A stretch of 64,000 bases of DNA from Turnera subulata. Lineage: Eukaryota; Streptophyta; Magnoliopsida; Malpighiales; Passifloraceae. Of this stretch, positions 25,224 to 38,105 are shown piece after piece; positions within the stretch are counted from its first letter, which is position 1, and every line of letters begins with the position of its first letter. The translations under genes and the position numbers were made by a program. The notes under the pieces are model-generated. The model was not told where the DNA came from. It searched no databases and worked only from the letters and a program-made list of their open reading frames with translations. The DNA lies in contig JAKUCV010003315.1 in the NCBI GenBank assembly GCA_028386065.3, positions 43,042 through 107,041 of the forward strand, read 5' to 3'.

Positions 25224-28200
25224 ATGGAGCTCGCGGGAGCGGGAGGGGGAGGAAGGTTAGCTAAAGAGTGGATCGACGGAGATGAGAGCGCGAGAGAGAT
25301 GTTACGTAGGGTTTTGAGGGAGGAGAGCCGCCACCGGTTCCTGCCTCTGCCGCCACCTCTCGACAGAGTCCCGGCCCGCGCCGGCAATGTGGTTGAGCTG
25401 GTCGGGCCATCGCCGTCCGGTAAAACCCATGCACTCATGGAGGCAGCCATCGGGTGCATCCTCCCGGAGGAGTGGCAAGGCGTGCGCTTCGGGGGACTAG
25501 GGCGGCTGGCGATGTTCATCGACTTGGACTGCCGCCTCGACGTCTCTCTCCTCGCCGATCTTCTCCGCGCCCGAATCGCGCGACCTCGCTTGTCATGCGA
25601 TGACGACGACGATTCTTTACGTCAACATGAGCTGTTTGGGCTTTGCATGAGGCGTTTCCTTTACGTCTCTTGCTTCGATTCTCTTCAATTCCTTGCCACT
25701 CTCAAGGTTTGCGGTTTCGTATTTAGGACTGATTTTTTTTTAATTTTTTTGATTTATTTTTTTGGCTGTCTGTTGGTTTACAGTGCTTAGCTTTGGTTTT
25801 TGGATGTGTGGCAGACCTTGCATTATCAAGTTCAAAAGCAAACGGAGGCTCAAGGGGTTGGTGTTCATCTCCTCATGATTGATAGGTTTGTTCTTCAGGA
25901 CTAACTTTTCATTTCTCTCTACATTGAATCACACAGTTGACGTAATCACATCATAGGAATTACTTGCCATTTAAACTGTGACCAAACAATCAATCCGCCT
26001 GAAGATTTAGTTACTGCTTCTGCCCCGCAATTTCACTCGGCCTTCATTATCTTAGCAATACAGGAAATGCTGCAACAGGTTATAAATTTATCTAATGGTT
26101 GGGCTCCTTGAAAATGAGGTCAATCAGTGAATGGTTAAAAGTCCTCATTTTGGTTAGAAGAGCAATTTTTGGATCATATTCTTTGGTTGTTTTCATTTTT
26201 GGGGGTGGCACCCTGTTAATGCTCTTTAATATACTTTATTAATCCAAAGGAATATAAGTTGTTGAGACTTTGGCACACCGATCAAGCTCTGTTTCTGCCT
26301 GCTCTTAGGTCTCAAAATTGAAGTCTATCTTTCCTGTTGGTAAATCCTGTCTTCATATAGGTGCTTGGTATTGTCCTAATTTGCATTGAAGTTACTTCCA
26401 TTTCTGATCTTTTAAGAGAAAATCGTACCATTTTGATTTGAACCTTTGCATACTTTTCTGATCTTGTGTGCTGAACCTAAGGAAACTTTTGCTAAAATAA
26501 GCCTTTCATGAGCAGAAACCGATCATGCAAAATACTGTACTGACGAATCAATTTGCTTTCACTCTGTGTTTCCTTCAGTATCGGAGCTTTTTACTGGATG
26601 GATCGTGCTTCGACAACATTGCATGTTGGGGTTAATAACAGGTGATAATTTTGGTACCTTAAGTGAAATCCTTGTGTAAAGTAATGATGTTCTTTCAAAA
26701 AATAGTTATCTGCTAGTTCTGCAATAATCCATATGTGCTCTTCAGGGTGCTAGTTCTGTTTTCTGCGTAAATTGATTTTGGTTTTTCATCCTTTTTCCAG
26801 TGTTTTTAGCTTTGACATTTATATCCATGCTTCCTGATTCATATGTAAAAGCATGCATGATAAGTTCAGCAACTGCAGGAGATGAATGTTACAACTATTG
26901 GGCGTTGAAATAACTTGCCTCCGGCCCCTTTCTTGTCCCTCTATTTTCTTTTCATTTTTTTTTTTTTGATACTAGTTGATGAAGGTGGGACTCGAACCCA
27001 AGACCTCACTCCTCTTGCTTTTTACACGAGCACCAATGAGTACAAGCCCATTGGTTCAGATTTCTATTTTCTTTTCATTTATCTTTTCTTCAGATTTCTT
27101 TTCTCCTTCCCGAACCCCAGTGATCATTTAATGGCTGTACTCCCTGCTGCCTACTTTGAGGTCCTTTTGTAGCTTAGAAATGGGAAATTGTTTTTCTTTT
27201 TCCCAGTTATTCAGGTCTAGCATCCATCTGAACATATACATGCTTGAGGGCTGGCTTGCTCATCCCATTCATGGTTTTTCCGTACTCCACAATTCTTGTT
27301 ATAGACTATCAAAGTTGTATACCTTATTGGATGAATTTGTTGTCCAATTGCATAGGAAAGGCCTGTCGCTCCAACAAGTCTTGGAAACTGTAGTTCAGGA
27401 GATTAAAAACCTTATGCAGGTGCATCCTGTGCTTGTTATTGCCACAAAAGCAACCATTATGGCTGATAGACATGCAGAAAATGAGGTCAATCGGTGAGTC
27501 TCCAATAGACCAACAATAATATGAAGCATGCTAGTATGTCTAATATGTATCATTAATATGTTTAATCTATTGATGCAACATCTTTTTATGGAAGGAATCG
27601 GAAGAGGAAGTCTTTCTCAGATACCTCAGTTTCAAGAAATTTAACAAGTAACAAGGAGCAACTTTTGCATCGTGAGTATATGCCATATGTCTGGCAGGTA
27701 AATTAGCTAGTATGAATGGTTTGCGTTGGATATTTCTCTATAATGTATTGAAATGTTTTATATTCCAAGAAAGTTCTGAGTTTGGTACTAGCTTTCTGTG
27801 CCAGAACCTATTATGATGGAATGACTTTTTAGTTGAAGAAGTGATTATATTTTCTAGAGTCTGCAGTGGAACGCTAGTTATAAGAAGTACCAAATATTGA
27901 AGCTTCGGAGCATTAAATGCTTTGTAAAAACTCTTCATCGGATAAGAATTTTTAAATTCCACTACTTTGCATATAATTTTAGTTCCAGGATTCTGAACCC
28001 TGGCTTCATTATTGACACAGTGCCTCACCCTATAAAACATCAGATGATTGTATAAATGAGGAATATTCAGTTACTGCACAGCATATGAACAACCTAATAC
28101 ATACATAATCGGGCTGCACTGGATGTTCCAATTACCTAATATCCTCTAAAACTAGATAGCGGGCATATAGCTGAGCTTGGACCAGCTTCACTTTTTTGTG

Positions 28201-28636
28201 TAATTCAACATGTTTTGCTTGTCATATTGTTGACCTAATAACTGAGCATATTGCCATTTAATTTAGGTGTTTCTATGTTCATGAGGGATTCCTTCTATTT
28301 TTTGCATATTGACGCTTCAAATTCAGATAATTGAATCCGATAAATTTTGCTTAAGACTAATAGTCCAGCACTTGGCGACATTATTTCAGTGTCAAAACTT
28401 GTCCAAATTGTCTGTGATAGCATTTTCTAATTTTCTTTCCTTGTTGATGCAGTCTTTTGTAACACACAGAGTAGTTGTACAAGGTACAGGCTCAAACGAT
28501 TTTCTGTTGAGAGGCTTTTTACTCAAATTCGTTACATATGTTTGTTTTGTTAATACCAAGCCGCCTTTAATGTCATTATTGATGTGTAGATCATGTTTCT
28601 AGTAGCATGCATCATAATCAGTCTACCTACCACTAA
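25224..28636 (+). CDS. XRCC2: DNA repair protein XRCC2 (RAD51 paralogue), C-terminus possibly shortened
   Basis: Seven exons: 25224-25706, 25815-25885, 26579-26641, 27356-27493, 27595-27697, 28453-28483, 28590-28636, giving 311 residues. XRCC2 is a RAD51 paralogue of the BCDX2 complex in homologous recombination. The Walker A motif is GPSPSGKT (61-68). A Walker B-like strand is HLLMIDSIGAFYW (D184). The AKATIMADR-type segment and YMPYVWQSFVTHRVVVQ follow the family order. The last exon ends DHVSSS...STYH then TAA. In the same frame, directly after that TAA, the bases encode EWLLPRL, which I recall as part of the conserved plant XRCC2 tail, so the stop may be a recent nonsense change. The last exon is the least certain part of the model. 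A SINE sits in intron 3. Confidence 0.85.
26958..27062 (-). mobile_element. Short tRNA-derived SINE with 18-bp target-site duplication (XRCC2 intron 3)
   Basis: Read on the minus strand, the element has an A-box-like TACTCATTGG, a perfect RNA polymerase III B box (GGTTCGAGTCC), and ends ACTAGTATC followed by a run of A (a T run at about 26958-26970 on the plus strand). It is flanked by a perfect 18-base direct repeat, TCTATTTTCTTTTCATTT, at 26940-26957 and 27063-27080. That is the hallmark of LINE-assisted insertion of a SINE. It is only about 105 bp long, and its flanks are still identical, which suggests a fairly recent insertion. Confidence 0.85.
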
Positions 28637-29706
28637 GAATGGCTGCTGCCTCGGCTAGTTTCTGGATAAGGAGCAGAGAAAGATGTAAGGAATTCATAGT
28701 GCACATAAGACATTACTTTTTCTCAACCTTCATTGCTTGTCCAACTCACTGTCATGGGCTGATTGTGAACAGGACCATATGTTGCATCCACTGTCAGGGC
28801 AGCGCACAGCAACTCCGGCAAATGCTCACTTGCAGGTTAAAAGTCCGGATTGGCTGCAGTACATGTGGTAAGGATAGACAATATATCGTTGGATCAACTT
28901 CTTGTTCAAATGCTGATCAAGTAGTTTCAGCGTTCCTAAAGGTCTAGCTAGTGATCGAAGATATGGTTGGACTTCAAAGTTCCCATATGTATGTCACTTC
29001 CTTCTCAATTATTTGCTGCTTATAGGTTTGACAGGAAATTTTACACTTGCTTGGATTTTGCGGTCAGTGCCGATAGGGTAGCATTCCATGGTGATCAGCC
29101 TTGAGTAAATGAGACTGAACATTGGCTTTCTTTATGTAGCCCCTTTTAATCCTCAACCTAACAAGTATTTAAGTTGGTTCTTTTTTGAGGGGATGCGTTC
29201 TCCGGTTTACTTCTTTGTGTTAAGACTCTATAAAAACCTATGAGAATATTGTTGCACTCCATACATCGATGTTGTCTGCCCATGGAGATGGCTATATATT
29301 ATCACTGTATGGCCTCATTCAGTGTTGGCGATCCACAATGTTATGCTTGATGCGCGAGACTAAGATTTGAGAAAAGAAGAATTGTAGTTAACATTAACAT
29401 TTAAATGTTCTTTTTTTATCGAACAGTAGACTTTTATTAAAATGTAATAAGGTCATTTACATCACTCCCTAATGTCATGCAATCCACAATGTTATGTTTG
29501 ACTTACTCGCATGTTGGCCAGTGAAAAAGACGGCCAAACAAGCATTTTTAACTTCTCCAACACAAAATACAAACCCTTTTAGATGTTTCCACGGAGCAGT
29601 TTTAACTTTTGGGTTGCAAAAAATTTCCCTTCTCGTAAAAAAAAAAAACCACCAGATGAGACCTGCAGCTCTGTGCAGAAGTATATACAGGGAAAATGAT
29701 TTACTT
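28637..29706. other. Intergenic region between convergent XRCC2 and AP5B
   Basis: This is the 3' flank of XRCC2 followed by spacer. Bases 28637-28690 keep the coding-like EWLLPRL segment after the XRCC2 stop. Bases 28765-28890 contain an open stretch between a possible acceptor and a TAA, which could be an alternative XRCC2 3' exon, but I cannot support it. A T-rich tract with TTTTATTAAAATG near 29409-29445 could be a degraded retroelement end. No gene is supported. Confidence 0.45.
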
Positions 29707-32700
29707 CTACGCCATATATAGTGCCTCCAAATAATCATCCACATACGCTAAGCATGGCCAATGATCAGTCCTAATTCTAACCAAGGTTGAAAGATCACAC
29801 ACTTCCATCTGGAAAAGAAGATGGAATCTAGGTGGAAGAAATATCAACACCAGCAAGCAGCCCATATTCCTACTCAGATTGGCCTGCTCTTTTCTCTCAT
29901 CTTCATCATCAATATACGTGAGATGGAGGGGACCTCTACTGAAAGCAGTGTTTGAACTAGGATCAGCGAAAGAATCTGATGCAGTAGCTTTCCACACAAC
30001 ATTTTCGATTATCCCTCCATCCTTCACCAAGCTAATAAGGGGTTCCCCTACAACACCAACAACAAAAGGGGCCAGATGCCTCTCAGTAGCCCTGATCAAA
30101 GAGTCGGCAGGAACTTCAAGCAGCTTTACTGACCGGGTCCCATTAATTGCCGCAACTCCTTTGCCTCCTCTCAGTGGGAAAATCTCCCGCCCTGTGCTAG
30201 ATGAAGCACCACATGCCTCCCAGAGAGCATCGAATAACTGCAAATTGTAAGCAGCTATTGCATCTTCTAGGATGTCAGACGGGACAATAGGCTTAAGAAA
30301 CATATCCTCTATCCCCACCGTGATACTCTGAAGCTGACCACGTACCACCTGACCATTCTCTGCATTAGCTTCAATGAAAACATCAACAAGACCAGGCGCT
30401 GGTTCCCGTGGTTCCAAATGAATTGTCACAGGAGCCCTAAAGCTTTCATCGTCTGCAGAACTATCTTCAACAGGAACAATGTCCAGGGAAGCAGTTAAAT
30501 CAGAATGCTGATCGTTTCTAGTGGGTTCACCAAGAAGAAAGGGTATGTGGCATGATGGAATAGAACCATATGGTGCCGAGGATGAAAACTTGAGCAGAGT
30601 TCCATAAATGGCAGGAAGAGCATCTAGTCCATCCAATTGACCAGTAGGAGAATCACCCCCCCACACATGATTGAAAGACTCAGATTCAAATCTCAAATTA
30701 CAGGATATTCTAACTTTAAGCCCTGGCATGTGTCTAAAATCAGGAATGCATGAGAAGTGCCTCCTCAAGATTCCTAAGATCTCCGAAATCTTAGAATCCA
30801 TAACGCGTAATGGCTCCTGTACATGACTTGTCCTATCAGTACCTGAGGCAGACACAGTTGGCAGATTTGAACTATCCTCTGCCTCACTCAAAACAACCAG
30901 GGGTTCAATGTCCACAATGCTTTCCACCAAAGTAGGTTTGCTACTTCCAACTCCTAAGTTAGATAATGACAAAGACCAGCTTTGTTTAACAAGCAATGGC
31001 ACCATCCGCTCAATGTGAATGTAGGATGAAATGTTTTGAGATTTCTTGGTACTCTGAGCATAACGAGGAGATTGAACACTGAAGAAAGAACTAGAATGTG
31101 AAGATGGTGAAATGCCAAGGAACTGGTCCCCAAGATTCAATATGGCTCTAAGCTTCATCCCTGGGATGCAGATTAACATCCGCAGGTAGATCCTGGAAAT
31201 TTTCATGATCAAGTTATACTACTTAACAAAGCAAGAACTAGCTTATCTGGAGTACAAGAAATATTTAATAACATTGGCATAAATGAGGAAAATATAACGT
31301 GCAAAAGATTTGAAACAAATGGCAATTGAAAAGGGCAAATGACTTGATGAGCTGTACCTAGCATTGTCACGGACTTCCAAGTCAGGGAAATACAAACAGG
31401 TGAATGAAAGAAGCCGAGATAGTCCAAGGAACAGTCTTGAGCTGTGATGGTGAATTAGCATGGTTCGGCAAATCCCAAGAACTTTACTACCATGAGACCA
31501 TGATTTTAGCTCTGTGTCCGGGCCATGTTGCTCAACAAGGAAAACCATTAACTTGATAAGAAGGTTTAACAATCTCTGGGGAGGTATTCCACTGTTCTCA
31601 GCAATTCTGTCAAATATTGGGAAGTAAGAAACCAACTTATAATCTATCTTGACTTTCGGTAGTAACCATTCATCAACTGTCTGCAGCAGGCGCTCTCCCA
31701 ACCAAAGATGCTTTTGACAGCCTAGCAAGCGGCCAATGAAATAAACAATCACTGGGACTAACCTATGAAACTCCAGTGTCATGCCCACGAGCATCTCCTG
31801 AGGAAAGTAGAAGCATCAATGTCATATCAATTCATGGTTAACCCACCCAAGTCAACTTTTAATCCCGACCCATCTATGCTAATAGCCATCAGGGAAAAGA
31901 AAATGCAACAACATATAAAAAGGAAAAGGAAAAATTCAGGAGAATAACATGAAAGTGGAGATGAAACCACACTAGTTAGTTTACCATGTCCCTTGCATAC
32001 CCAACAAACTATTAACCAAGAAAACTTGGTTCATTTCATTCAATGGAAAATGAAACAAGAATATTATCACAAATAAAAAACTTTTACGTTGCTTTATTCT
32101 TCTTTGCAAATTCATGAATGATTAAAAAGCAGCAAGAGGTGCAAACCAAGTAAAAGAATTAAGACCTCGTCTACAAAAGACAGTCTACAAAATCAATAAA
32201 TGGAAAACTATCAATGAAGCATTGCTCTCTAATACCAAAAGAGAACAATCTTAAACCTTGCTATCCATAATTCTAAAAGGAGGCAGCTCCTATCCACCAA
32301 AATTTCCTTTACCAGATTCCATTCCCACAAGCACCAAAAATACAGAGAGAGAGAGAGGAAGAACAATCATATTTCCCTTTTCTCGCAACAAGGATTGCAT
32401 ATCTCTCTCTCTCAATATACCTGGCAGCTAGCCAATTAATTCCCGGAAAAGAGAAAATATGGGGCGAGAACTTTGTCAGCCTTAAAGAACTACGAATAGC
32501 AAGTAGTGAACCTAGCCAGGTGCAGTATTACAAACGCAACTTTCTGCCAAGCGTTTGCAGTCAAAAGGGTGATATTTGTAAATCTTTCATATTTCTCTCA
32601 TGAACCAAATACAATAGGTGTCCATTAAGACCTAAAAACCAATTGTAACTATGAAGAACAGCTGGAGGAAAAGAAACAAAAAACAAAGACTTTACCTGTA

Positions 32701-34183
32701 TTGTATGGAAAATGGCTGAATCCATGAGGATTTTAGTGGTGGAAGGATCACTGTCAGAATGAGATGAGGCACCTATCAAAAACTTATGGAAGCAACGGAA
32801 GGCAACTGAGGTTTCGGAGCTCCAAGGAGGAAGCCACTTGAAACCAGAGACCGAAAGCAGACCATCTTGAAACAATACAGACACTGACTTCCTCTTAACC
32901 ACTTGCTCTGTAGAAGCAACCTCCGGTCTCAAAACATCCATATTTATTGTGGAGTAGAAAGCTAGCAAATCAAGCTTGAGTGCTTTCAATGCAAGTGGGT
33001 CGAACAAGGCGGGATAAAATCGCAAACCCAATTTAACAAGTGACTTGTCTTTCCGCAACTCTGACCCCTTCAAAATCAATTTGGTGAACAAGCCGGACAG
33101 CCAATGAAGTGCAAGCAGGCGGAAGACCAGATAGTGTTGTGTGTGGGTTGAAATCTGCACGAGTCGGGCGAAAATCTCTCCCTCTAGTCCATCAAACGCA
33201 TCCAAGAAATGAGAATACAAGGAGAGAACAAGATGAGAGAGGAGAGGATCAAAAGAATGAATCATCCCAAAGAACTGCACCTTCAACATGGAGGGCTGCA
33301 ACTCCAAGGCCAAAGCCAATGGCATTATCATCCCCAAAAACTCCACCATCCCACATGGAGTCAAAATCTGAGGAGCTTCCATCAAGAAAGCCATAGCCCT
33401 CCTCACCTCCTTTGAATTCGAACCAATAATAGGCTGAGGCTGAGGCTGAGACTGAGGATCTTCACTTAGGATAAAATGAGGCACATTGAATGGAACCAAA
33501 GGCAAAGCAGTATTGCTGAAAATGGAGGCGGCATTCACTAATCCTTCATTAGCCACAACATTATAAACAACAGTAGTAAACAACAAAAGATAAGACTGGC
33601 AGGCATGAGTCCTCTCACTCTGGCACAACCCCCACAAGTTAGGCGCAACCGCCGAGAGCAAGCAAGGATACGATTTCTCCAGCTGGCGCAGGCACTCGCA
33701 CGCGGCGGCACGTGTCTGCCTGTCCGGCCCGTGGTTGGGGCGGTTAATCACCGTCAGGAGCAGCTCCATCAGCTGCTGAATCGACGCCCGGTGATCGACG
33801 GTTATGACGATGGATGTGGCCGAGAGCATGAACTGGTCCTTCCCGTCGAGGACGGGAGACTGGACCGCGGCGCGGAGGGCGTCCACGAGGCGCACGACAT
33901 CGTTTTCGTCGGCGAAGAACGTTTCGGCGAATTCTTCGAGGAGGAGGAGGAGAGGGAGCTTCAGATTGGGAGGGGAGTCCTTTCGTAGTAGAGAGGCCAC
34001 GGCGTGGTCGAGGAGGGACGGGATCAGGAGCGGCGCGTTCCATTTTCCTTGCTGCATCTCCTCCGCGAGCAACTCCCACTCTTGCACGGTCGTCGGCACC
34101 TTCAACGGCGGACCGCCACCACCACCCGCCACTGCCACCGGCGGCGGAGCTAATGATGACGACGGAGCCGCTGTGCTCGCCAT
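29707..34183 (-). CDS. AP5B1: AP-5 complex subunit beta-like protein
   Basis: Three exons on the minus strand, 34183-32696, 31797-31358 and 31192-29707, encode 1,137 residues. The protein is a large, mostly helical (HEAT/ARM-like) adaptin-type subunit. AP-5 works with SPG11/SPG15-type partners on late endosomes and lysosomes in animals; its role in plants is little studied. The N-terminus is Ala/Pro/Gly-rich, then EWELLAEEMQQGKWNAP and long Leu-rich helices (NLKLPLLLLLEEFAETFF). The C-terminus ends with VRIRTDHWPCLAYVDDYLEA, which I recall as well conserved in the plant family. The identification rests on recalled similarity to Arabidopsis At3g19870 and on the position in the syntenic block. 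The first intron is 898 nt. The start is the first ATG of the open exon. Confidence 0.85.
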
Positions 34184-34586
34184 GTTTCCACCAAAGCCCT
34201 AGATTTTCTTCCGTTTTTTTGGATTCAATTCAAATACCGAAAACTTTCCCTCTACTTCCGTTGATCTTAGCTTACTTCACAAATCGCGAACACCATTTTC
34301 TGGTCTCTATCATCATCTTCACAGCAACCAAATCAAGGACGATGATCCACAACATTAGTAGCGAGTAGTAGTAACTAGAAACCGGACTGGATCTGCTTTG
34401 AAATGATCAGCCCATGGGCTTGATCATAATGGCCTGACTTGCTTTATGAACTGGCCCAATAATGTTACACGGTTAGGCAATATAAACGACACCGCGCCGT
34501 TGCGAGAAAAAGCGACTCCCCTGTTCTGATACATTCCCGCCAAAAAGAAAACACCACCGCTAGTGGAGGAGAAAAAGGAGCACGAA
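34184..34586. promoter_or_regulatory. Shared head-to-head promoter of AP5B and UNG
   Basis: Only 403 bases separate the two start codons, on opposite strands. The spacer has site II-like motifs (TGGGCT near 34415 and GGCCCA near 34451) and an E2F-like site ATTCCCGC at 34533-34540, which fits the consensus WTTSSCSS, 47 bases before the UNG ATG. Site II elements mark many plant housekeeping and proliferation genes; E2F sites mark S-phase genes. A uracil-repair gene with an E2F site makes biological sense. No TATA box is evident. Confidence 0.6.
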
Positions 34587-36981
34587 ATGGCGCCGCCGTC
34601 TTCCAAGACGATAATGGATCTCTTCCAACCAGCTAAGCGTATAAAGCTCTCTTCCTCTCCCCCCTCCTCGCCGGGTTCTCTGAAGCCATTGGCCAAAACA
34701 ATCGCCGGCTCTGCTTCCTCCTCAGACGACCTAACGGTGGAGCAGAAGGCGCGAATTGAGTTGAACAAATTGCGCGCCAAGTGTAAGTTGAACCTGAAAG
34801 CCTGCTCCGAACTCGTTTCCCTAGCTAAAGGTAGGTTCTGTATTCATTTCGTTTCATTTTCATTTCATTTCTTTTCTTCCTGTGAAGTAGAGTGTATTAG
34901 GGTTTTGCAAAAAAAAAAAAAACAGATAAAATTGATAGTAATTCGATATCAGAAACGAATGGAGGTTATGTGAAACTGGAGGAGCTTCTGGTGGAGGAGA
35001 CGTGGCGGGAAGCGCTTCCTGGGGAGCTACAGAAACCCTACGCTAGGAATCTGTGCACATTTCTTGAGAGTGAGATACGCCGAGGGAGCGTGCCTATCTA
35101 TCCGCCACAAGATTTGATCTTCAATGCGCTTAATTCCACCCCATTTGATGCGCTTAAGGCTGTGATTATTGGGCAGGATCCTTATCATGGCCCTCGTCAG
35201 GCGATGGGGCTTTCCTTCTCTGTGCCTCACGGAATCAAACCACCCTCCAGTCTAGTTAACATCTTTAAGGAGCTGAAGGCTGACCTTGGTTGTACCATTC
35301 CTTCTCATGGGAATCTCGAAAGCTGGGCGTTTCAGGTGGAGTGAATGGTTCTCCGTGTTTCTTAATTGCTTCTTCCATTTGTTTGGTTTTGTTTAGTTAT
35401 AATGTTTAATCCGGTGTCAATTCAGTTGCTCGGATATGCTGGTTAGTTGTTCTGTATGGAGTTCTCTAGGATAATTTATTGCCTCTCCTGGGATTATATT
35501 TCTACTTTGTTCTTTATTCAGAAACCTCTCAATTGAACCAGTGCTTCTAAGAAGATGCCTGTTCAGATATTTAGGACGGGAAGGATGTGTTGTAGTTGAA
35601 TACTTTCTGAAAGCATTTAAAACGGATGGATAAATGGAAACTGAAGGTTTTCAATGTTGCCTAGATTTTTCTCTCAACTAGTTTCTAACATTCATTTATA
35701 TGCCTTCTAATCATCTGCTTCTTGGAAGTTGTCTGTTTATTGTTCAGATGTATTGACTATTGGTAGTGGGGATGCTCCTCTGCTTCTTCTTTGTTATTTT
35801 TGCTGAGTTGTTCCTGGCCACCAATGCTTGTACTAAAGTGTAGCAGGGACTGACATTAATAGAAACTATTAGGTTCAAAAATTCCCTCTTTTATGGTTCT
35901 TTTCTTTATAAATTTAGTCTGACATTTTCTTTCAACGTCTGAAATCAGGGTGTTCTGCTCCTAAATGCGGTTCTTACAGGTACATTCCTCATCATGCATA
36001 TGTTTTCTGTTACTAGCTTATTTGTGAACCTTCTGATTTGAGAACTAATCTATTGCATGGAACGGATGAATGAACTATAGTGCTGAAGAAGCTCCTAAAG
36101 TACTAAGCGTTTATATCAGGTGAACCATTGGATTATTCCTCTGGGGTCCTGAAGTGTAGATTCTGACAAACATTTTATCCAGAGAAGCTTGTATTGAGTT
36201 ACTGATTCTTTTTGGTTAATAACATCACCCTGTTTTCCTTTGTTTCTCAGTTAGGAGCCATCAGGCAAACTCTCATGCTAAGAAAGGGTGGGAGCAATTT
36301 ACTGATTCTGTTATCAGGACAATATCGCAGAAAAAGAAGGGAATTATTTTTCTTCTTTGGGGAAACTCAGCTCAGGAGAAATCCAAGTAAGGCCATTTGT
36401 GAGCTTAGTTTTGTGCAAGCAATAACCTCTTAAGGATCAAATGTTCAGAGTTTCTTTATTGTTTTACAAATGAAAAGTATTTTCTGTATCATGCACTCAG
36501 GAGTGTCTTAGCAGATGCTTATGCATGGGTTCATCTCAGTATTATTGCTTTGCTATATCTTTCTGGTGTCATTGCACAAAACTGATCTCGTCCTCAAACT
36601 TTTTTGTGAACAAATTAGAGATATTTTTGCATTGTGATCGGTTAAGCAGTTGTATTAACCGGGAGCTGTTGCACAGGTTAATTGATGGGACAAAGCATCA
36701 TATACTGAAAGCAGCACATCCTTCTGGCTTGTCGGCAAATAGAGGCTTCTTTGGTTGCAGGTTGGTTTTGCTTAACGTATTAGTTTGATACACTCTCATG
36801 CATTTAAATGTGACAGAGAAAGTTTCATCAACATTTTCAATTGTGTATCACTCTGAGCTCGCAGTGAAACCTAAGTATAACGAATTCAATAACCCTGAAT
36901 TGAAATGTAAACAGGCACTTTTCTCGTACGAACCAGCTTTTGGAGCAAATGGGAATTCCTCCAATAGATTGGCAGCTTTGA
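34587..36981 (+). CDS. UNG: Uracil-DNA glycosylase, family 1
   Basis: Six exons: 34587-34830, 34965-35335, 35949-35979, 36251-36386, 36677-36760, 36915-36981, giving 310 residues. UNG removes uracil from DNA as the first step of base-excision repair. The catalytic water-activating loop GQDPYHG lies at 151-157 (Asp153), with the uracil-pocket motif LLLNAVLT at 208-215 and the leucine/histidine loop HPSGLS at 275-280 (His275). The end IDWQL matches family form. The N-terminal [16 protein letters not shown] resembles a PCNA-interacting PIP-like box followed by a basic nuclear signal, as in nuclear UNG2, so the main product is probably nuclear. Exon 3 is only 31 nt. The ATG is the first in the leader and is in good context (CGAAATGG). 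Confidence 0.95.
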
Positions 36982-38105
36982 AATGACAGACCAGTTGCTA
37001 GTATGCGTCTGCTACAAGTAATTTTGGGTTTCACGCACGCATTTGCTTCTCACTATCGTGAAGATAACTTTTTGTGATGTTGCAGACTCCGTTTTAGCCA
37101 GACCTCAGAGATTGCTGATGTATTTTGTAGAATCCATGTTGCCTGTGGAGACTTATATTTATCTTCCCGTGGTTCAGAAACAATACATTGTGAATATGTT
37201 ATCTGAAAATTGTCAAGAAGGTTATTCCCCTTTCTCAGATATGTCATTGTAGATCTTTCTAAAGGGTAATTTTGCAGTAAGGGGAGGCGACATTATTACA
37301 TAGTACATACTTTGCCAGGGGCTGCTTGTCATATCAAGTTCGTAATTCCAAAGTTAATTTGTATGCTCGTTAGTACTATTAGAAGTTTGGATACTCATGT
37401 ACGAGACCTTTTTTGGTCACATTCTTGATTGACGTCAACGACTTATCTTTAGATGAGCTAGGATATTTTGCAAATGTTACTTCTGATCATGAAGAACAGG
37501 ATTCATGGAGATCACCTTTCTTTCTGTCCTGTATGTAGATGGAAGGCCAACCAAAGGCAGAGTTGTACGCCTTCTTTGCACTTGACAAGTATGAGTGGAA
37601 AAAAGTAAAATCATAAAGCATGCGTCCAAAAAGCAAGAGACACCTTGTAGCACGCTTCCGTTTCGTATTCATATAGCCAATATCGTTAAGAGTGACTGGA
37701 TGGAACTCATTGGAAAACGAGGTTTTGGTATAACATGATGCTATGATAACATTTGATATAATAAGTAGACATCACAATCATTAAAAGAATATACATCATA
37801 AGATCCTTTCTCAAATAACTAATACATGTTTCGTACAAGTAAAGATGAACACTATCATGAAGTTTGCCATGTATATGTGGTAAAACAATCGAGCTATAAA
37901 CATTGGAAGCCACAAGCCACTATCAAGGCCCTTAGTCTACCAAATCAAAATCCTGCTTTATAACAGTCAAGTGGTGCCCGGCTATTGCTACAAAGTTGAA
38001 AGAAAATGGATCACTCAATCAACTGTAGAATGGCGGCTTCTACTGTACCATATCAAATTGACGGGAATTGGCAGACTGAGAATCCTGGTACACACTAACA
38101 CCAAA
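36982..38105. other. Intergenic region between convergent UNG and the DUF3067 gene
   Basis: This spacer holds the 3' ends of two convergent genes and AT-rich sequence. I see no supported gene, repeat or transposon in it. Confidence 0.5.

Noticed and set aside
26958..27062. A tRNA gene or tRNA pseudogene
   Set aside because: The B box is perfect, but no tRNA cloverleaf can be formed; the A tail and target-site duplication show a SINE.
28765..28890. Alternative last exon of XRCC2 ending PDWLQYMW
   Set aside because: An acceptor is present, but the phase from exon 6 leads to PYVAST and an early stop rather than this frame; I found no family similarity.
33605..33988. 127-codon plus-strand frame
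   Set aside because: Antisense to the first AP5B exon, in GC-rich sequence that lacks stops in several frames.
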